Part shown: piece by piece, positions 18,055 through 26,897 of the stretch | Layout: every line of letters starts with the position of its first letter | Numbering within the stretch: position 1 is the first letter of the stretch | NCBI GenBank assembly: GCA_024693285.1 | Contig: JAILLE010000036.1 | Coordinates: 1-64,000 of the forward strand | DNA: 64,000 nt | Direction of reading: 5' to 3' | Origin: Bacteroidales bacterium | GTDB lineage: Bacteria > Bacteroidota > Bacteroidia > Bacteroidales > UBA932 | Program-made: the position numbers and the translations under genes | The notes under the pieces: generated by a model | Told to the model about the DNA's origin: nothing | What the model saw: the letters and a program-made list of their open reading frames with translations, nothing else | Databases searched by the model: none

Positions 18055-18354
18055 ATGGAAAGTATCACTTATGATGTGACCAAGTTGAGCGACACGGTGG
18101 AAGATGGTATCCGGAAGGCTTCCTTCAGGACTTGCCCTGTCGTTTGCTCCGAAGCGATATACATTGAGACCGAAGGAGATATCATCCGTAAAGTCCAATA
18201 CACCAAGGGTTGTAATGGTAACACCCAGGGCGTGTCCGCTTTGTGTGTGGGCCGCAAGGTCCAGGATGTCATAGCCTTGCTGGATGGTATTGATTGCAAG
18301 GCTCGCGGAACAAGTTGCCCTGACCAGCTGGCCAGGGCACTCAAGCAACTCTGA
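18055..18354 (+). CDS. TSCPD domain protein (TIGR03905-like)
   Basis: 99 aa. The hallmark block KARGTSCPDQLARALKQL and the preceding KGCNGNTQGVSALCVGRKV match the small stand-alone TSCPD family, related to the C-terminal domain of B12-dependent ribonucleotide reductase. Conserved cysteines (GCNGN, DCK, TSCPD) suggest metal or cofactor binding. Function is not established. It is about 20 residues longer at the N-terminus than typical members. An ATG at 18044 is out of frame, so 18055 is used. It is a single gene between the SPFH promoter and the convergent GH51 gene (9 nt gap). Confidence 0.88.
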   Translation: MESITYDVTKLSDTVEDGIRKASFRTCPVVCSEAIYIETEGDIIRKVQYTKGCNGNTQGVSALCVGRKVQDVIALLDGIDCKARGTSCPDQLARALKQL

Positions 18355-18363
18355 TCCGGAATA

Positions 18364-19902
18364 TTATTTCACTTCCAGCACCACAACCGATGCTGGCGGC
18401 AGGGTGACTTTTACGGTACGTCCGGAGATCTTGAAGTCCTTGAAGGCGGCGGGAGCGACAACGTTCTTGCCGCCGAAGTCGTTATGAGACTTGACCGCTT
18501 CTATCCCTTTGCCTTTTCCGACCAGGATCTCACCTGAGACCTTGGATGGTTTCATGGCGTCGAACTCCAGCTCGACAGTCTTGGGCTCAGTTACAGAAGG
18601 GTTGGATAAAGACACATGAATCGCATCTGATTTTGAGGCGCTTACGCTGAGTACAGGGTAAAGCCTGCCGGAGGTGGAAGCCACGGAATCGCACTGGAAA
18701 GCGACAGGTATGCTTGTGGCGTCTTGATGTACGTTGTACATCCTGAACACATGATAGGTCGGAGTCAGGACAATCTCGGAACCCTTGGTCAGGATCATCG
18801 CCTGAAGCACATTAACCATTTGAGCGATATTGGCCATTTTAAGCCTGGTGGTGTGCTTGTTGAATATGTCCAATGTCAATGCGGCGACCATGGCGTCTCT
18901 CATAGAGTTTTGCTGGAAAAGATGGCCGGGATTCGTGCCGGGTTCCACATCGAACCATGTACCCCATTCGTCGAGAAGCAAGTCGATCCTGTGATTCGGG
19001 TCGTAGAGATCCATGATCGCCTCATGTTTTTTGATAACCTCGTCGATTTCTACGGCCTTGCCCAGGACATTGTAATAGTCCTCATCAGTGAATTCAGTGG
19101 CTGAACCCTTTTTGCCCCAATCCACTGTGTAATAGTGTAGAGAGAGTCCAGAGACATTGTTTCTGACATTTTTCATGAGAACTTTCGTCCAGTTGTAGTC
19201 ATAGTCGGAGGCTCCGCTCGCCACTTTGTAGAGACGGTTGCCATCATAGTTGCGGCAATATGTGGCATACCTCTTATATTGGTCGGAATAGAACTCCGGG
19301 GTCATGTTGCCGCCGCATCCCCAGCTCTCGTTACCGATTCCGATATACTTTACTTTCCAGGGTTCCACCCGGCCGTTCTTTGCCCTAAGCTCGGCCAACG
19401 TGCCGCCCTTCGCGGTCATATATTCCACCCATTTGGCTAATTCCTCGACACTTCCGGAACCGACATTGCCCGAGATGTACGGCTCTATGCCGAGCATCTC
19501 GCAGAAGTTGAGGAACTCGTGAGTACCGAATGAGTTATCCTCAATGGTGCCGCCCCAGTTGGAGTTGATCATCTTGGGCCTCTCGGAGAGCGGTCCGATT
19601 CCGTCCCGCCAATGATATTCATCGGCAAAGCACCCTCCTGGCCAGCGTAGCACGGGCACCTTCAATTCCCGGATGGCTTCCACGAGATCCTTCCTGTACC
19701 CGTCCACGTTCGGGATCGGTGAGTCCTTGCCGACCCAGATGCCGTCGTAGATGCACCTTCCGAGGTGTTCGGCGAACTGGCCGTAAATCTCTTTCGGGAT
19801 GACCGGCTGGTCTTTGGCATTCTCATGGACGGCCACCTTGACTTGGCCGAAAAGAGCGGCGCCAAACATGGCCGCAAGCAATGTGGTCAGAGTTCTTTTC
19901 AT
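18364..19902 (-). CDS. Secreted GH51 alpha-L-arabinofuranosidase
   Basis: 512 aa with a signal peptide (MKRTLTTLLAAMFGAALFGQ). The (beta/alpha)8 core holds the acid/base Glu in YIGIGNESWGCGGN and the nucleophile Glu in LLLDEWGTWFD. The C-terminal beta domain ends TVKVTLPPASVVVLEVK. It removes terminal arabinofuranosyl groups from plant polysaccharides such as arabinan or arabinoxylan. The start at 19902 is preferred over a 64-codon extension that runs antisense-like through rodA. It lies 11 nt after rodA on the same strand and so probably rides on the cell-shape operon transcript, an odd partner for that operon. Confidence 0.93.
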   Translation of the reverse strand: MKRTLTTLLAAMFGAALFGQVKVAVHENAKDQPVIPKEIYGQFAEHLGRCIYDGIWVGKDSPIPNVDGYRKDLVEAIRELKVPVLRWPGGCFADEYHWRDGIGPLSERPKMINSNWGGTIEDNSFGTHEFLNFCEMLGIEPYISGNVGSGSVEELAKWVEYMTAKGGTLAELRAKNGRVEPWKVKYIGIGNESWGCGGNMTPEFYSDQYKRYATYCRNYDGNRLYKVASGASDYDYNWTKVLMKNVRNNVSGLSLHYYTVDWGKKGSATEFTDEDYYNVLGKAVEIDEVIKKHEAIMDLYDPNHRIDLLLDEWGTWFDVEPGTNPGHLFQQNSMRDAMVAALTLDIFNKHTTRLKMANIAQMVNVLQAMILTKGSEIVLTPTYHVFRMYNVHQDATSIPVAFQCDSVASTSGRLYPVLSVSASKSDAIHVSLSNPSVTEPKTVELEFDAMKPSKVSGEILVGKGKGIEAVKSHNDFGGKNVVAPAAFKDFKISGRTVKVTLPPASVVVLEVK

Positions 19903-19913
19903 CTTATAATCGG

Positions 19914-21362
19914 TTAATAGTATTTCTTCTCTTGCCGGTACAGGGCTATGAATATGAATATCAGTATCGTGAAGGCCCAAAGGGAGGAGCCTCCGTAGCT
20001 CAGGAGAGGCAGCGGGATCCCGATCACCGGCATAAGTCCGATCGTCATCCCGATATTGATGAACAGGTGCATGAATATGCACGACGCGACACAATACCCA
20101 TATATCCGGGTAAAGGATTCCCGGCTCTTCTCGGCGTCAATCACGATCCTCCAAATCATGAACACATAAAGGAATATTACCACAAGGCATCCGAGGAAGC
20201 CCCATTCCTCTCCAACAGTACAGAATATGAAGTCGGTGCTTTGTTCCGGGACGAAACCGAAAGTGGTCTGTGTGCCGTTAAGGAATCCCTTGCCGGAGAA
20301 GCCACCGGATCCGATCGCTATCATGCTTTGGTTGACATTATAGCCGACTCCGGACGGATCCTCCTTCATGCCGAGAAGGACCTCTATTCTTTTACGCTGA
20401 TGATCTTGGAGTATGTTGTTGAATATGAATTCGGTAGAGAATACCAAGGCTATACCGGCGATCAAGCCGAGGGCGCCCATTGACAGATACCTCTTGCGCT
20501 CCCTGTAACCTCTGACCAGCATTGTCGCCACGACACACAAGCATATTCCCAGGAGGATGTACAATGGCTTGACCTTGGCCAGGAATGATTTTTCAGGTAT
20601 GGTCTTGCCGAGAATCCAAGGCAAGAGACACAATAGGGTCAGTATTCCGAGATTGATCCAGCCGACCACGCCCATCCTTCCGGGAATGATGATAGTAGTG
20701 ATGAGAATAACTCCAATCAGCACAAGCAAAGAGACATAAGGAGAGACGGTAAGGGTCAAGATGAACAGGGCCACGGCCAAAATGATGCTGAACAACCACC
20801 ATCCTGAAAACCCTTCCCGGTACATCACGAACAGGAAGCCTACGTACACCAGGGCGGATCCTGTCTCGCTTTCGGCCAGGATCACCAGCATAGGCACACC
20901 GATGATCAAAGCGGTCATCAGGAAGTCCTTGAGTCGCGTGATCCTGTAGTTGGTCTGGCTCATCAAAGTAGCCAGCAGGAGAGAGGTGGATATCTTGGAA
21001 ATCTCCGCCGGCTGGAACTTGACCGGGCCGAACTCGAACCAGGAATGGGACCCCTTCACATCTTTCGACACGAATATGACAACCACGAGCAGGACCAGCA
21101 CGAACAGGTATAATGGCAAGGCGGAACTTTCCCAGAACCGGGGATTGATCGCGAATAGGATGATAAGCGCCAGTCCCATGGCGGTGAGTATCCAGACGAA
21201 CTGTTTCCCGCTACGGACGCTGAAATCAAATATGCTGGAGGGTTCGGATGAGTGGACGGAAGCGTAGATGTTGACCCAGCCGATAAGGATCAGAAGCAGG
21301 TATGAGATCACCAGCTTCCAGTCTATAGACTGCTTTACACCTCTGTCCGAGAAATTACCCAT
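19914..21362 (-). CDS. rodA: Rod-shape SEDS glycosyltransferase RodA
   Basis: 482-aa polytopic membrane protein (about ten TMs) of the SEDS family, which polymerises lipid II glycan strands during elongation with PBP2 as partner. Family blocks seen: SWFEFGPVKFQPAEISK, AESETGSALVYVGFLF, GTQTTFGFVPEQSTDFIF and IGIPLPLLSYGGSS near the C-terminus. It starts 3 nt after the pbp2 stop. Operon order mreB-mreC-mreD-pbp2-rodA is standard for Bacteroidota. Confidence 0.95.
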   Translation of the reverse strand: MGNFSDRGVKQSIDWKLVISYLLLILIGWVNIYASVHSSEPSSIFDFSVRSGKQFVWILTAMGLALIILFAINPRFWESSALPLYLFVLVLLVVVIFVSKDVKGSHSWFEFGPVKFQPAEISKISTSLLLATLMSQTNYRITRLKDFLMTALIIGVPMLVILAESETGSALVYVGFLFVMYREGFSGWWLFSIILAVALFILTLTVSPYVSLLVLIGVILITTIIIPGRMGVVGWINLGILTLLCLLPWILGKTIPEKSFLAKVKPLYILLGICLCVVATMLVRGYRERKRYLSMGALGLIAGIALVFSTEFIFNNILQDHQRKRIEVLLGMKEDPSGVGYNVNQSMIAIGSGGFSGKGFLNGTQTTFGFVPEQSTDFIFCTVGEEWGFLGCLVVIFLYVFMIWRIVIDAEKSRESFTRIYGYCVASCIFMHLFINIGMTIGLMPVIGIPLPLLSYGGSSLWAFTILIFIFIALYRQEKKYY

Positions 21363-21365
21363 CCT

Positions 21366-23213
21366 TTAATTGTAAGTTTTCACCCTTGACATCAAATCTC
21401 CCTGCAAAACCCTGTTCTCGAGATCCGGCCTGGAAGTCTCGCCGTTGAGATATTTCTCGATCAGGAGGGAAGCGATAGGAGCCGCCCAAGTGGCGCCGAA
21501 GCCGGCGTTCTCGACATATGCGGCCACCGCGATCTTCGGATCGTCCATCGGAGCGAAACAGATGAACACCGAGTTATCCGCACCCCTCGGGTTTTGCGCT
21601 GTGCCGGTCTTTCCGCAGATGTCAAGCCCCTTGACCTCGGCTATTGCCGCGGTACAACCGGTTCCGGGTCCGTTATTGACAGCCCGCCACATTCCCCTGA
21701 TCACTTTCTTGAAATTGGTGGTGTCAACCATCGTGTACTGCCTGTCGTAGTATTTCGGCTCAATCTCAACACCTTCCGAGGCTTTGACAATGTGGGGAAT
21801 CTTGTACCAGCCACGGTTCGCCATGATAGCGGCCAGGTTGGCGATCTGGAGCGGGGTCACACCGACCTCGCCCTGTCCGATCGAGATCGAAATGATCGTG
21901 GTGAACTTCCATCCTCCCTTACCATAGCGCTTGTTGTATAGCTTCGAGGTGGGTAAGGTGCCTCCCAACTCGGCAGGGAAGTCGCTTCCGAGCTTGTGGC
22001 CGAAGCCGAAGCTCTGGACATATTCGTTCCATTTGTCGAGGGCCTCATCGATATTCTTGTACTTCTTGTTCTCGAGGATATTCCTGAGGACGTAGCAGAA
22101 GAACCCGTTGCAGGACATCATGATAGCCTCCTCCAGCTTGAGCGGCGACCAGTGGTTGTGGCATCCGAGTTTGTGGCTTCCGAAATGGTAACCTTGGTAG
22201 CAGGGATAGGCCATATCCATGTTGAGAGTGCCTTCCTGGAGACCGATAAGGCCATTGACAAGTTTGAACACGGAACCTGGGGGATAGGGAGCCTGGACAG
22301 CCCTGTTGAACATAGGCTTGTGGGGATCCTTGATGATCTCGTTGTAATGTTGGCTGATGTCGGCGAGCATGCTGACGTCCACTCCGGGACTGGAAACCAG
22401 GGAAAGGATCTCTCCGGTCTTCGGCTCGATAGCCACAAGGCTGCCCACCTTGTTCTTCATCAGTTGCTGGCCGTATTGCTGGAGGTCAGCGTCGATAGTC
22501 GTGACGATATCATGTCCCGGGACAGCCTCCTTATCCATCTCCCCGTCCTTGTAGCGGCGTTCGATCTGGTTGCGGGAGTTTCGCAGGTAGATATGGTAGC
22601 CTTTCTCGCCTCTCAGGTCTTTTTCCCTGGCGGCCTCGATGCCTGTTTTGCCTGCATAGTCACCAGGTCTGTATTCTCCCGGGTGGTCATCTATGTACTT
22701 CTGATCCACCTCGGACACATAACCGAGCAGGTTGCCTCCGGCGTTGACCGGATAGTCTCGAATGCTCCTTACCTGTCCCCTGAAACCTGGGAAATTGTAT
22801 TGGATCTCAGCGAATTTCATGTAGGTCTCGGGCTTGATCTGCTTCAGCATGACCATGCTCTGGTAGCCTATCTTTTTCTTGTTCCTGGAATATTCAGCCA
22901 TCTTTTCCCGGATGAATTCCGGAGTTGTCTCAAGGACGGAAGCGAGCAGCAAGGTGTCGAATTTGGTAACCTCCCTGGGAGTGACCAGGATGTCGTAAGT
23001 GACTTTGTTGCTGACAATTATCTTCCCGTTGCGGTCATAAATGATTCCTCTGGTGGGATAGATCATGTCATAGACCATCGAGTTGTTCGACGCATTGATC
23101 TTGTACTTGTCGTCGACAATCTGAATGTAGAACAACTTGGCGAGGAGGATAACCGCCACAACTAGCAGACCGATCAGCAGGACCCGGCTCCGGTTGTTAC
23201 CTTCTGTCGTCAT
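21366..23213 (-). CDS. mrdA: Penicillin-binding protein 2 (elongasome transpeptidase)
   Basis: 615-aa class B PBP. One TM at about 10-28, a PBP dimerisation domain (about 50-220) and a transpeptidase domain with SVFK (Ser314), SCN (367-369) and KTGT (535-538) active-site motifs. It cross-links peptidoglycan in the elongation complex. Its start overlaps the mreD end by 17 nt, which implies translational coupling. Usual length for the family; no insertion seen. Confidence 0.96.
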   Translation of the reverse strand: MTTEGNNRSRVLLIGLLVVAVILLAKLFYIQIVDDKYKINASNNSMVYDMIYPTRGIIYDRNGKIIVSNKVTYDILVTPREVTKFDTLLLASVLETTPEFIREKMAEYSRNKKKIGYQSMVMLKQIKPETYMKFAEIQYNFPGFRGQVRSIRDYPVNAGGNLLGYVSEVDQKYIDDHPGEYRPGDYAGKTGIEAAREKDLRGEKGYHIYLRNSRNQIERRYKDGEMDKEAVPGHDIVTTIDADLQQYGQQLMKNKVGSLVAIEPKTGEILSLVSSPGVDVSMLADISQHYNEIIKDPHKPMFNRAVQAPYPPGSVFKLVNGLIGLQEGTLNMDMAYPCYQGYHFGSHKLGCHNHWSPLKLEEAIMMSCNGFFCYVLRNILENKKYKNIDEALDKWNEYVQSFGFGHKLGSDFPAELGGTLPTSKLYNKRYGKGGWKFTTIISISIGQGEVGVTPLQIANLAAIMANRGWYKIPHIVKASEGVEIEPKYYDRQYTMVDTTNFKKVIRGMWRAVNNGPGTGCTAAIAEVKGLDICGKTGTAQNPRGADNSVFICFAPMDDPKIAVAAYVENAGFGATWAAPIASLLIEKYLNGETSRPDLENRVLQGDLMSRVKTYN

Positions 23214-23706
23214 AGCTCAACATGTTGACAATGAGGGCGGAGACCAAATAGCTGGCAAATAGGGATATGCCCAGCTTTGAAGCCATGAACCACAACGGGC
23301 GTGTTCCGGCGCAGTCTGCGGTGATATAGATGACCAGGAACAGAAGGGTAACAATCAGAATTGCGAAAGACACCCTTGCGAACCCATATTTTCTGGTAGA
23401 TATATTCTCCTGATGCTCAAAAGGTTCCGAACCGAAAATCATTTCGATGATGCTCTTCCTCAAGAAGGCCACAGGAACAAGTGAGAGAGCGTTTAGTCCG
23501 AGTGCCCCATCTACAAACAAATCAACGGCAAGTCCGGTGGAGAAGGCGATCACCATCGCCCAAGTCGTGTTGATCCTGGTCGGGATGCATAGCACCATGA
23601 CAGGGAGAATGGTCACCATGCACAGAGGGGTGAAATGGAAGTAGTTGGTGAAGAGCATCTGCGCCACCATCATCAGGATGTATGTCAAGGTGAAAGTGTT
23701 CCTCAT
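23197..23706 (-). CDS. mreD: Rod-shape-determining protein MreD
   Basis: 169 aa, four to five TM segments, small hydrophobic protein in the MreC-PBP2 interval. Motif-like region ALGLNALSLVPVAFLRKSI fits Bacteroidota MreD. Assigned mainly from hydropathy, size and position. Its ATG overlaps the mreC stop by 4 nt. Confidence 0.88.
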   Translation of the reverse strand: MRNTFTLTYILMMVAQMLFTNYFHFTPLCMVTILPVMVLCIPTRINTTWAMVIAFSTGLAVDLFVDGALGLNALSLVPVAFLRKSIIEMIFGSEPFEHQENISTRKYGFARVSFAILIVTLLFLVIYITADCAGTRPLWFMASKLGISLFASYLVSALIVNMLSYDDRR

Positions 23707-24548
23707 TTCTTTTCCCCCTTGTTTTGGTTATCGGAATTCTCGATCTCCTCTATCTCCTTGATCCTGGTGTTCTCAATGATGGTGACATATTTCAAGGCAC
23801 TGTGGTCCTGGAATAATTTGACCCTTATTTCGTTAGTCGCTCCGTTGATAACCTTGGCCTCTCCCGCCACACCAAGAGGGATATCCGGCGGGAAAATCGC
23901 CGAATAACCGCTGGTGTAAATAGTGTCGCCAGGGTTGTATTTGAACTGCAACGGAATTTCCCGAAGCACTCCCTCATCGGTCCTGAGACCATCCCATGCC
24001 AGCGGGCCAACAGCTCCGGACGAGTCGATCCTGGCACTGATATTCAACTCTTTATTCAGGAAAGAAATAGCGAACGAGTAGTGCTTGCTGACCGCGTCGA
24101 CAATGCCTATCACACCTTTTGAGGTGATTATTCCGGAGTTCTCGACCACCCCATCATCTCTTCCTTTGTCAAGGATGAGATAGTTGTGTTGGGAGGAAGT
24201 CCCGGACTTGATTATTGTGGCTGGGATATACTTGAAGCCATCCCCTCCTAATACAGGCTTCAAGGACGGGTCACTTTCTTTCGCGGCTAGCTCATAGACT
24301 CTCAACACACTCTTAAGGTGCTCATTCTCAAGAGCCAGCTCATCATTCTGCCTTTTCAAGTGGAAATAATTGCCAATGGCCTGGGAAGTTCCCCAGGTCT
24401 TGGCCATGAAGCCATGAGACAATCTGGATATCCAGAGTTTCTGAAGGGCGTTATTGTTGGAGAGCATCAGCAGAGCCGCGGTCTCCAGCAGGATGAAAAC
24501 CGCGAAGGTGAATATTCTGCTTGCCAATGGTCTCTCCCTGGGCATCAT
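23703..24548 (-). CDS. mreC: Rod-shape-determining protein MreC
   Basis: 281 aa. N-terminal TM (about 11-30), coiled coil (NDELALENEHLKSVLRVYEL), then the double beta-barrel periplasmic domain with KGVIGIVDAVSKHYSFAIS and the barrel end DIPLGVAGEAKVI. It scaffolds the elongasome between MreB and PBP2. The C-terminal charged tail NSDNQNKGEKK is variable in the family. Overlaps mreB by 4 nt. Confidence 0.94.
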   Translation of the reverse strand: MMPRERPLASRIFTFAVFILLETAALLMLSNNNALQKLWISRLSHGFMAKTWGTSQAIGNYFHLKRQNDELALENEHLKSVLRVYELAAKESDPSLKPVLGGDGFKYIPATIIKSGTSSQHNYLILDKGRDDGVVENSGIITSKGVIGIVDAVSKHYSFAISFLNKELNISARIDSSGAVGPLAWDGLRTDEGVLREIPLQFKYNPGDTIYTSGYSAIFPPDIPLGVAGEAKVINGATNEIRVKLFQDHSALKYVTIIENTRIKEIEEIENSDNQNKGEKK

Positions 24549-25567
24549 CTCATGAGGAATGAGTAATTGGAAGTCTTCTTGAGGGCTATGCAGGTTCCTC
24601 TTGCCACGGCCCTAAGCGGATCCTCGGCCACATGGAACTGGATATTGACCTTCTCTGTGAACCTCTTCGCCAGACCGCGCAGGAGGGCGCCTCCTCCAGA
24701 AAGGAATATGCCGTTTTCGACAATGTCTGAATACAATTCAGGGGGAGTCTGCTCAAGCACGTGGAGGATTGAGGCCTCCAGTTTCGCCACCGACTTGTCC
24801 AGGCAGTGGGCGATCTCCTGGTAGGTGACCACGGCTTCCACCGGGTGGGCGGTCATGAGGTTTGGACCGTTGACCACATAAGGCTCGGGTTCCTCATCAA
24901 GGTCAGGAATGACAGCTCCGACAGCGATTTTGATCTTTTCAGCCGTCGTCTCTCCGATCCTGATGTTGTGCTGCTGGCGCATGTAATACTGGATGTCAGT
25001 ATTGAAAACATCACCGGCGGTCTGGATGCTCTCCTGCTCGACAATTCCTCCGAGGGAGATAACCGCGATCTCAGCCGTACCACCACCTATATCGACCACC
25101 ATGTTGCCTTTCGGGGCCTCCACGTCGAGACCGATACCGAGGGCGGCGGCCATCGGCTCATAGATGAGGTAGACATCCCTACCTCCAGCATGCTCGCAAG
25201 AGTCGCGGACAGCCCTGATCTCAACCTGGGTACTGCCTGAGGGGATACCTACGACAATCTTGAGGTTGGGGGAGAAGAGAGATTTCTTCTTGTTGTTGAC
25301 CTGCTTGATAAAGCCCTTGATCATCATCTCGGCCGCGTTGAAGTCGGCTATAACTCCGTTCCTCAGCGGGCGGATGGTCTTGATGCCGGGGTTGGTATGC
25401 TCATGCATCAGTTTGGCCTGCTGGCCGATAGCTATGCATTTCTGGGTATTGTTATCTATAGCTACAATGCTCGGCTCGTCCAGCACCTTCTGATCGTTGC
25501 GGAAGATGACGGTGTTGGCGGTACCGAGATCCATTGCTATTTCTTGTGTGAGAAATGAAAATGCCAT
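24545..25567 (-). CDS. mreB: Actin-like cell-shape protein MreB
   Basis: 340-aa bacterial actin. Phosphate-binding loops: MDLGTANTVIF near the N-terminus and VVDIGGGTAEIAVISLGG; adenosine-binding region GGGALLRGLAKRF near the C-terminus. Forms membrane-attached filaments that direct wall synthesis. It is the first gene of the mreBCD-pbp2-rodA operon and is divergent from ispD. Only a weak -7-like TATATTTA could be found upstream. Confidence 0.97.
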   Translation of the reverse strand: MAFSFLTQEIAMDLGTANTVIFRNDQKVLDEPSIVAIDNNTQKCIAIGQQAKLMHEHTNPGIKTIRPLRNGVIADFNAAEMMIKGFIKQVNNKKKSLFSPNLKIVVGIPSGSTQVEIRAVRDSCEHAGGRDVYLIYEPMAAALGIGLDVEAPKGNMVVDIGGGTAEIAVISLGGIVEQESIQTAGDVFNTDIQYYMRQQHNIRIGETTAEKIKIAVGAVIPDLDEEPEPYVVNGPNLMTAHPVEAVVTYQEIAHCLDKSVAKLEASILHVLEQTPPELYSDIVENGIFLSGGGALLRGLAKRFTEKVNIQFHVAEDPLRAVARGTCIALKKTSNYSFLMR

Positions 25568-25591
25568 ATAAAAACCATGTCTTGTTTACAA

Positions 25592-25621
25592 CTTGTAAAT
25601 ATACAAAAAAAGTTATATTCG
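25592..25621 (+). promoter_or_regulatory. Likely promoter of ispD
   Basis: CTTG 25592-25595, 18-nt spacer, TATATTCG 25614-25621; one mismatch in each box of the Bacteroidota consensus; 11 nt before the ATG. Confidence 0.45.
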
Positions 25622-25632
25622 CGAGGATAATT

Positions 25633-26355
25633 ATGAATGTCGGAGACAAAATATTGATCGTGATGGCGGCCGGAAGCGGCAGCCGTATGGGCTCTTCCAC
25701 GCCCAAACAATTTTTGGATCTTGGTGGGAAGCCGATTCTCAGGAGAACTATCGAGACATTCGTCTCAGCGGTGCCGGAAATACGGGTGATTACTGTCCTT
25801 CCGAGGGAACATATCTCTTTTTGGAGGGAATATTGCCTATCGTCGGATTTCCTCTGCCCGCAGCTTCTTGTGGCCGGTGGATTCACCCGTTTCCATTCGG
25901 TGAGGAACGCTCTCGAAAAGGTGCCGGATGGGGCTGTGGTGGCCATTCACGATGGGGTACGTCCCCTTCTCTCTCAAGAATTGGTCAGGAATATGTTCTC
26001 AAAAATGTCTACGGGAAAGTGTCGGGCATTGATTCCTGTCCTTCCATCGGTAGACACCTTGAAATTGCTGGATAAGGCCAAGGGAGATTTAGGGGAGGAT
26101 ATACTGAAGTCTTCAGGAGAGAAGATCGACCGGTCCAGGGTCTACTGCGCGCAGACTCCGCAGATGTTCTGCTCCGAAGACATCAAGGCGGCATATTCAC
26201 AAGCCTTCGACACCTCGTTCACGGATGACGCTTCTGTCGCCGCAAGAAAAGGAATACCCCTCTCCTATTGTTTGGGAGAGAGGTATAATTTCAAGTTGAC
26301 TTCGCCAGAGGATCTAGAGCTGGCAAGGATGATTATTTCATCCTCTCGCCGTTAG
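25633..26355 (+). CDS. ispD: 2-C-methyl-D-erythritol 4-phosphate cytidylyltransferase
   Basis: 240 aa. Catalyses CTP + MEP to CDP-ME in the non-mevalonate isoprenoid pathway. The CTP-binding signature AAGSGSRMGSSTPKQFLDLG is at residues 10-30, and the IspD motif VAIHDGVRPLLSQ, AQTPQMF and FTDDASVAA blocks are present. The start at 25633 gives the normal N-terminus; the longer frame has a nonconserved 26-residue lead. Its last 23 nt overlap the convergent AsnC-type gene. Confidence 0.95.
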   Translation: MNVGDKILIVMAAGSGSRMGSSTPKQFLDLGGKPILRRTIETFVSAVPEIRVITVLPREHISFWREYCLSSDFLCPQLLVAGGFTRFHSVRNALEKVPDGAVVAIHDGVRPLLSQELVRNMFSKMSTGKCRALIPVLPSVDTLKLLDKAKGDLGEDILKSSGEKIDRSRVYCAQTPQMFCSEDIKAAYSQAFDTSFTDDASVAARKGIPLSYCLGERYNFKLTSPEDLELARMIISSSRR

Positions 26356-26839
26356 TCTGGTAACTGGTGCTCTTATAGTCTTTAACCCACACCTGACGCT
26401 CAATGGCCTGGTCGAGAGAGATCATTGTGTCTGTCGACTGGACGAAAGGAATATTCTGCATCGTGTTCAGCAGGACTTCCATCAAATGGTCATTGTCAAA
26501 GCAATAAACCTTCACAAGCAAGGCCGCGCTGCCGGTCACGAAATGACACTCCACAATCTCGGGAATTTTCTTAAGGCAAGCGACAACTTCGGGATACTTG
26601 TTGGCTTCAGAAAGGGTCACGCTGATGAATGCGCAAACATTGAGTCCGAGAGCCTGAGGTTTTACCAGCAGGCGGGATCCGGTGATAACTCCGTTAGTCT
26701 CCAAACGCTTGACTCTCTGATGGATAGCCGCACCTGAAACACCGCACTCACGGGCGATTTCCAAGAAAGGCATCCTCGCGTTTTTCACCAGGAAAGAAAG
26801 GATCTTCTGGTCGATCTGGTCGATGTGGTAAGTTGCCAT
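26333..26839 (-). CDS. Lrp/AsnC-family transcriptional regulator
   Basis: 168 aa. N-terminal winged HTH (residues about 5-60: IDQIDQKILSFLVKNARMPF, then SGAAIHQRVKRLETNGVI) and a C-terminal RAM ligand-binding domain (about 70-150: GLNVCAFISVTL, VECHFVTGSAALLVKVY). Such proteins sense amino acids and form octamers. The target is not evident; it could act on itself or on amino-acid genes elsewhere. Start at 26839 removes a 10-residue nonconserved lead. A promoter overlaps the topA stop just upstream. Confidence 0.94.
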   Translation of the reverse strand: MATYHIDQIDQKILSFLVKNARMPFLEIARECGVSGAAIHQRVKRLETNGVITGSRLLVKPQALGLNVCAFISVTLSEANKYPEVVACLKKIPEIVECHFVTGSAALLVKVYCFDNDHLMEVLLNTMQNIPFVQSTDTMISLDQAIERQVWVKDYKSTSYQTNGERMK

Positions 26840-26866
26840 TGCTTTCAATTTATAACTTGCAGGTGG

Positions 26867-26897
26867 CAAATTTAACCAAATTATTTAAAAAATCAAG
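26867..26897 (-). promoter_or_regulatory. Promoter of the AsnC-type regulator
   Basis: Minus-strand CTTG (26897-26894), 19-nt spacer, TAAATTTG (26874-26867), 27 nt before the ATG; the -33 box overlaps the topA stop codon. Confidence 0.6.

Noticed and set aside
21996..23165. 389-codon plus-strand open frame
   Set aside because: Fully antisense to pbp2, no recognisable domains; a by-product of codon bias on the other strand.
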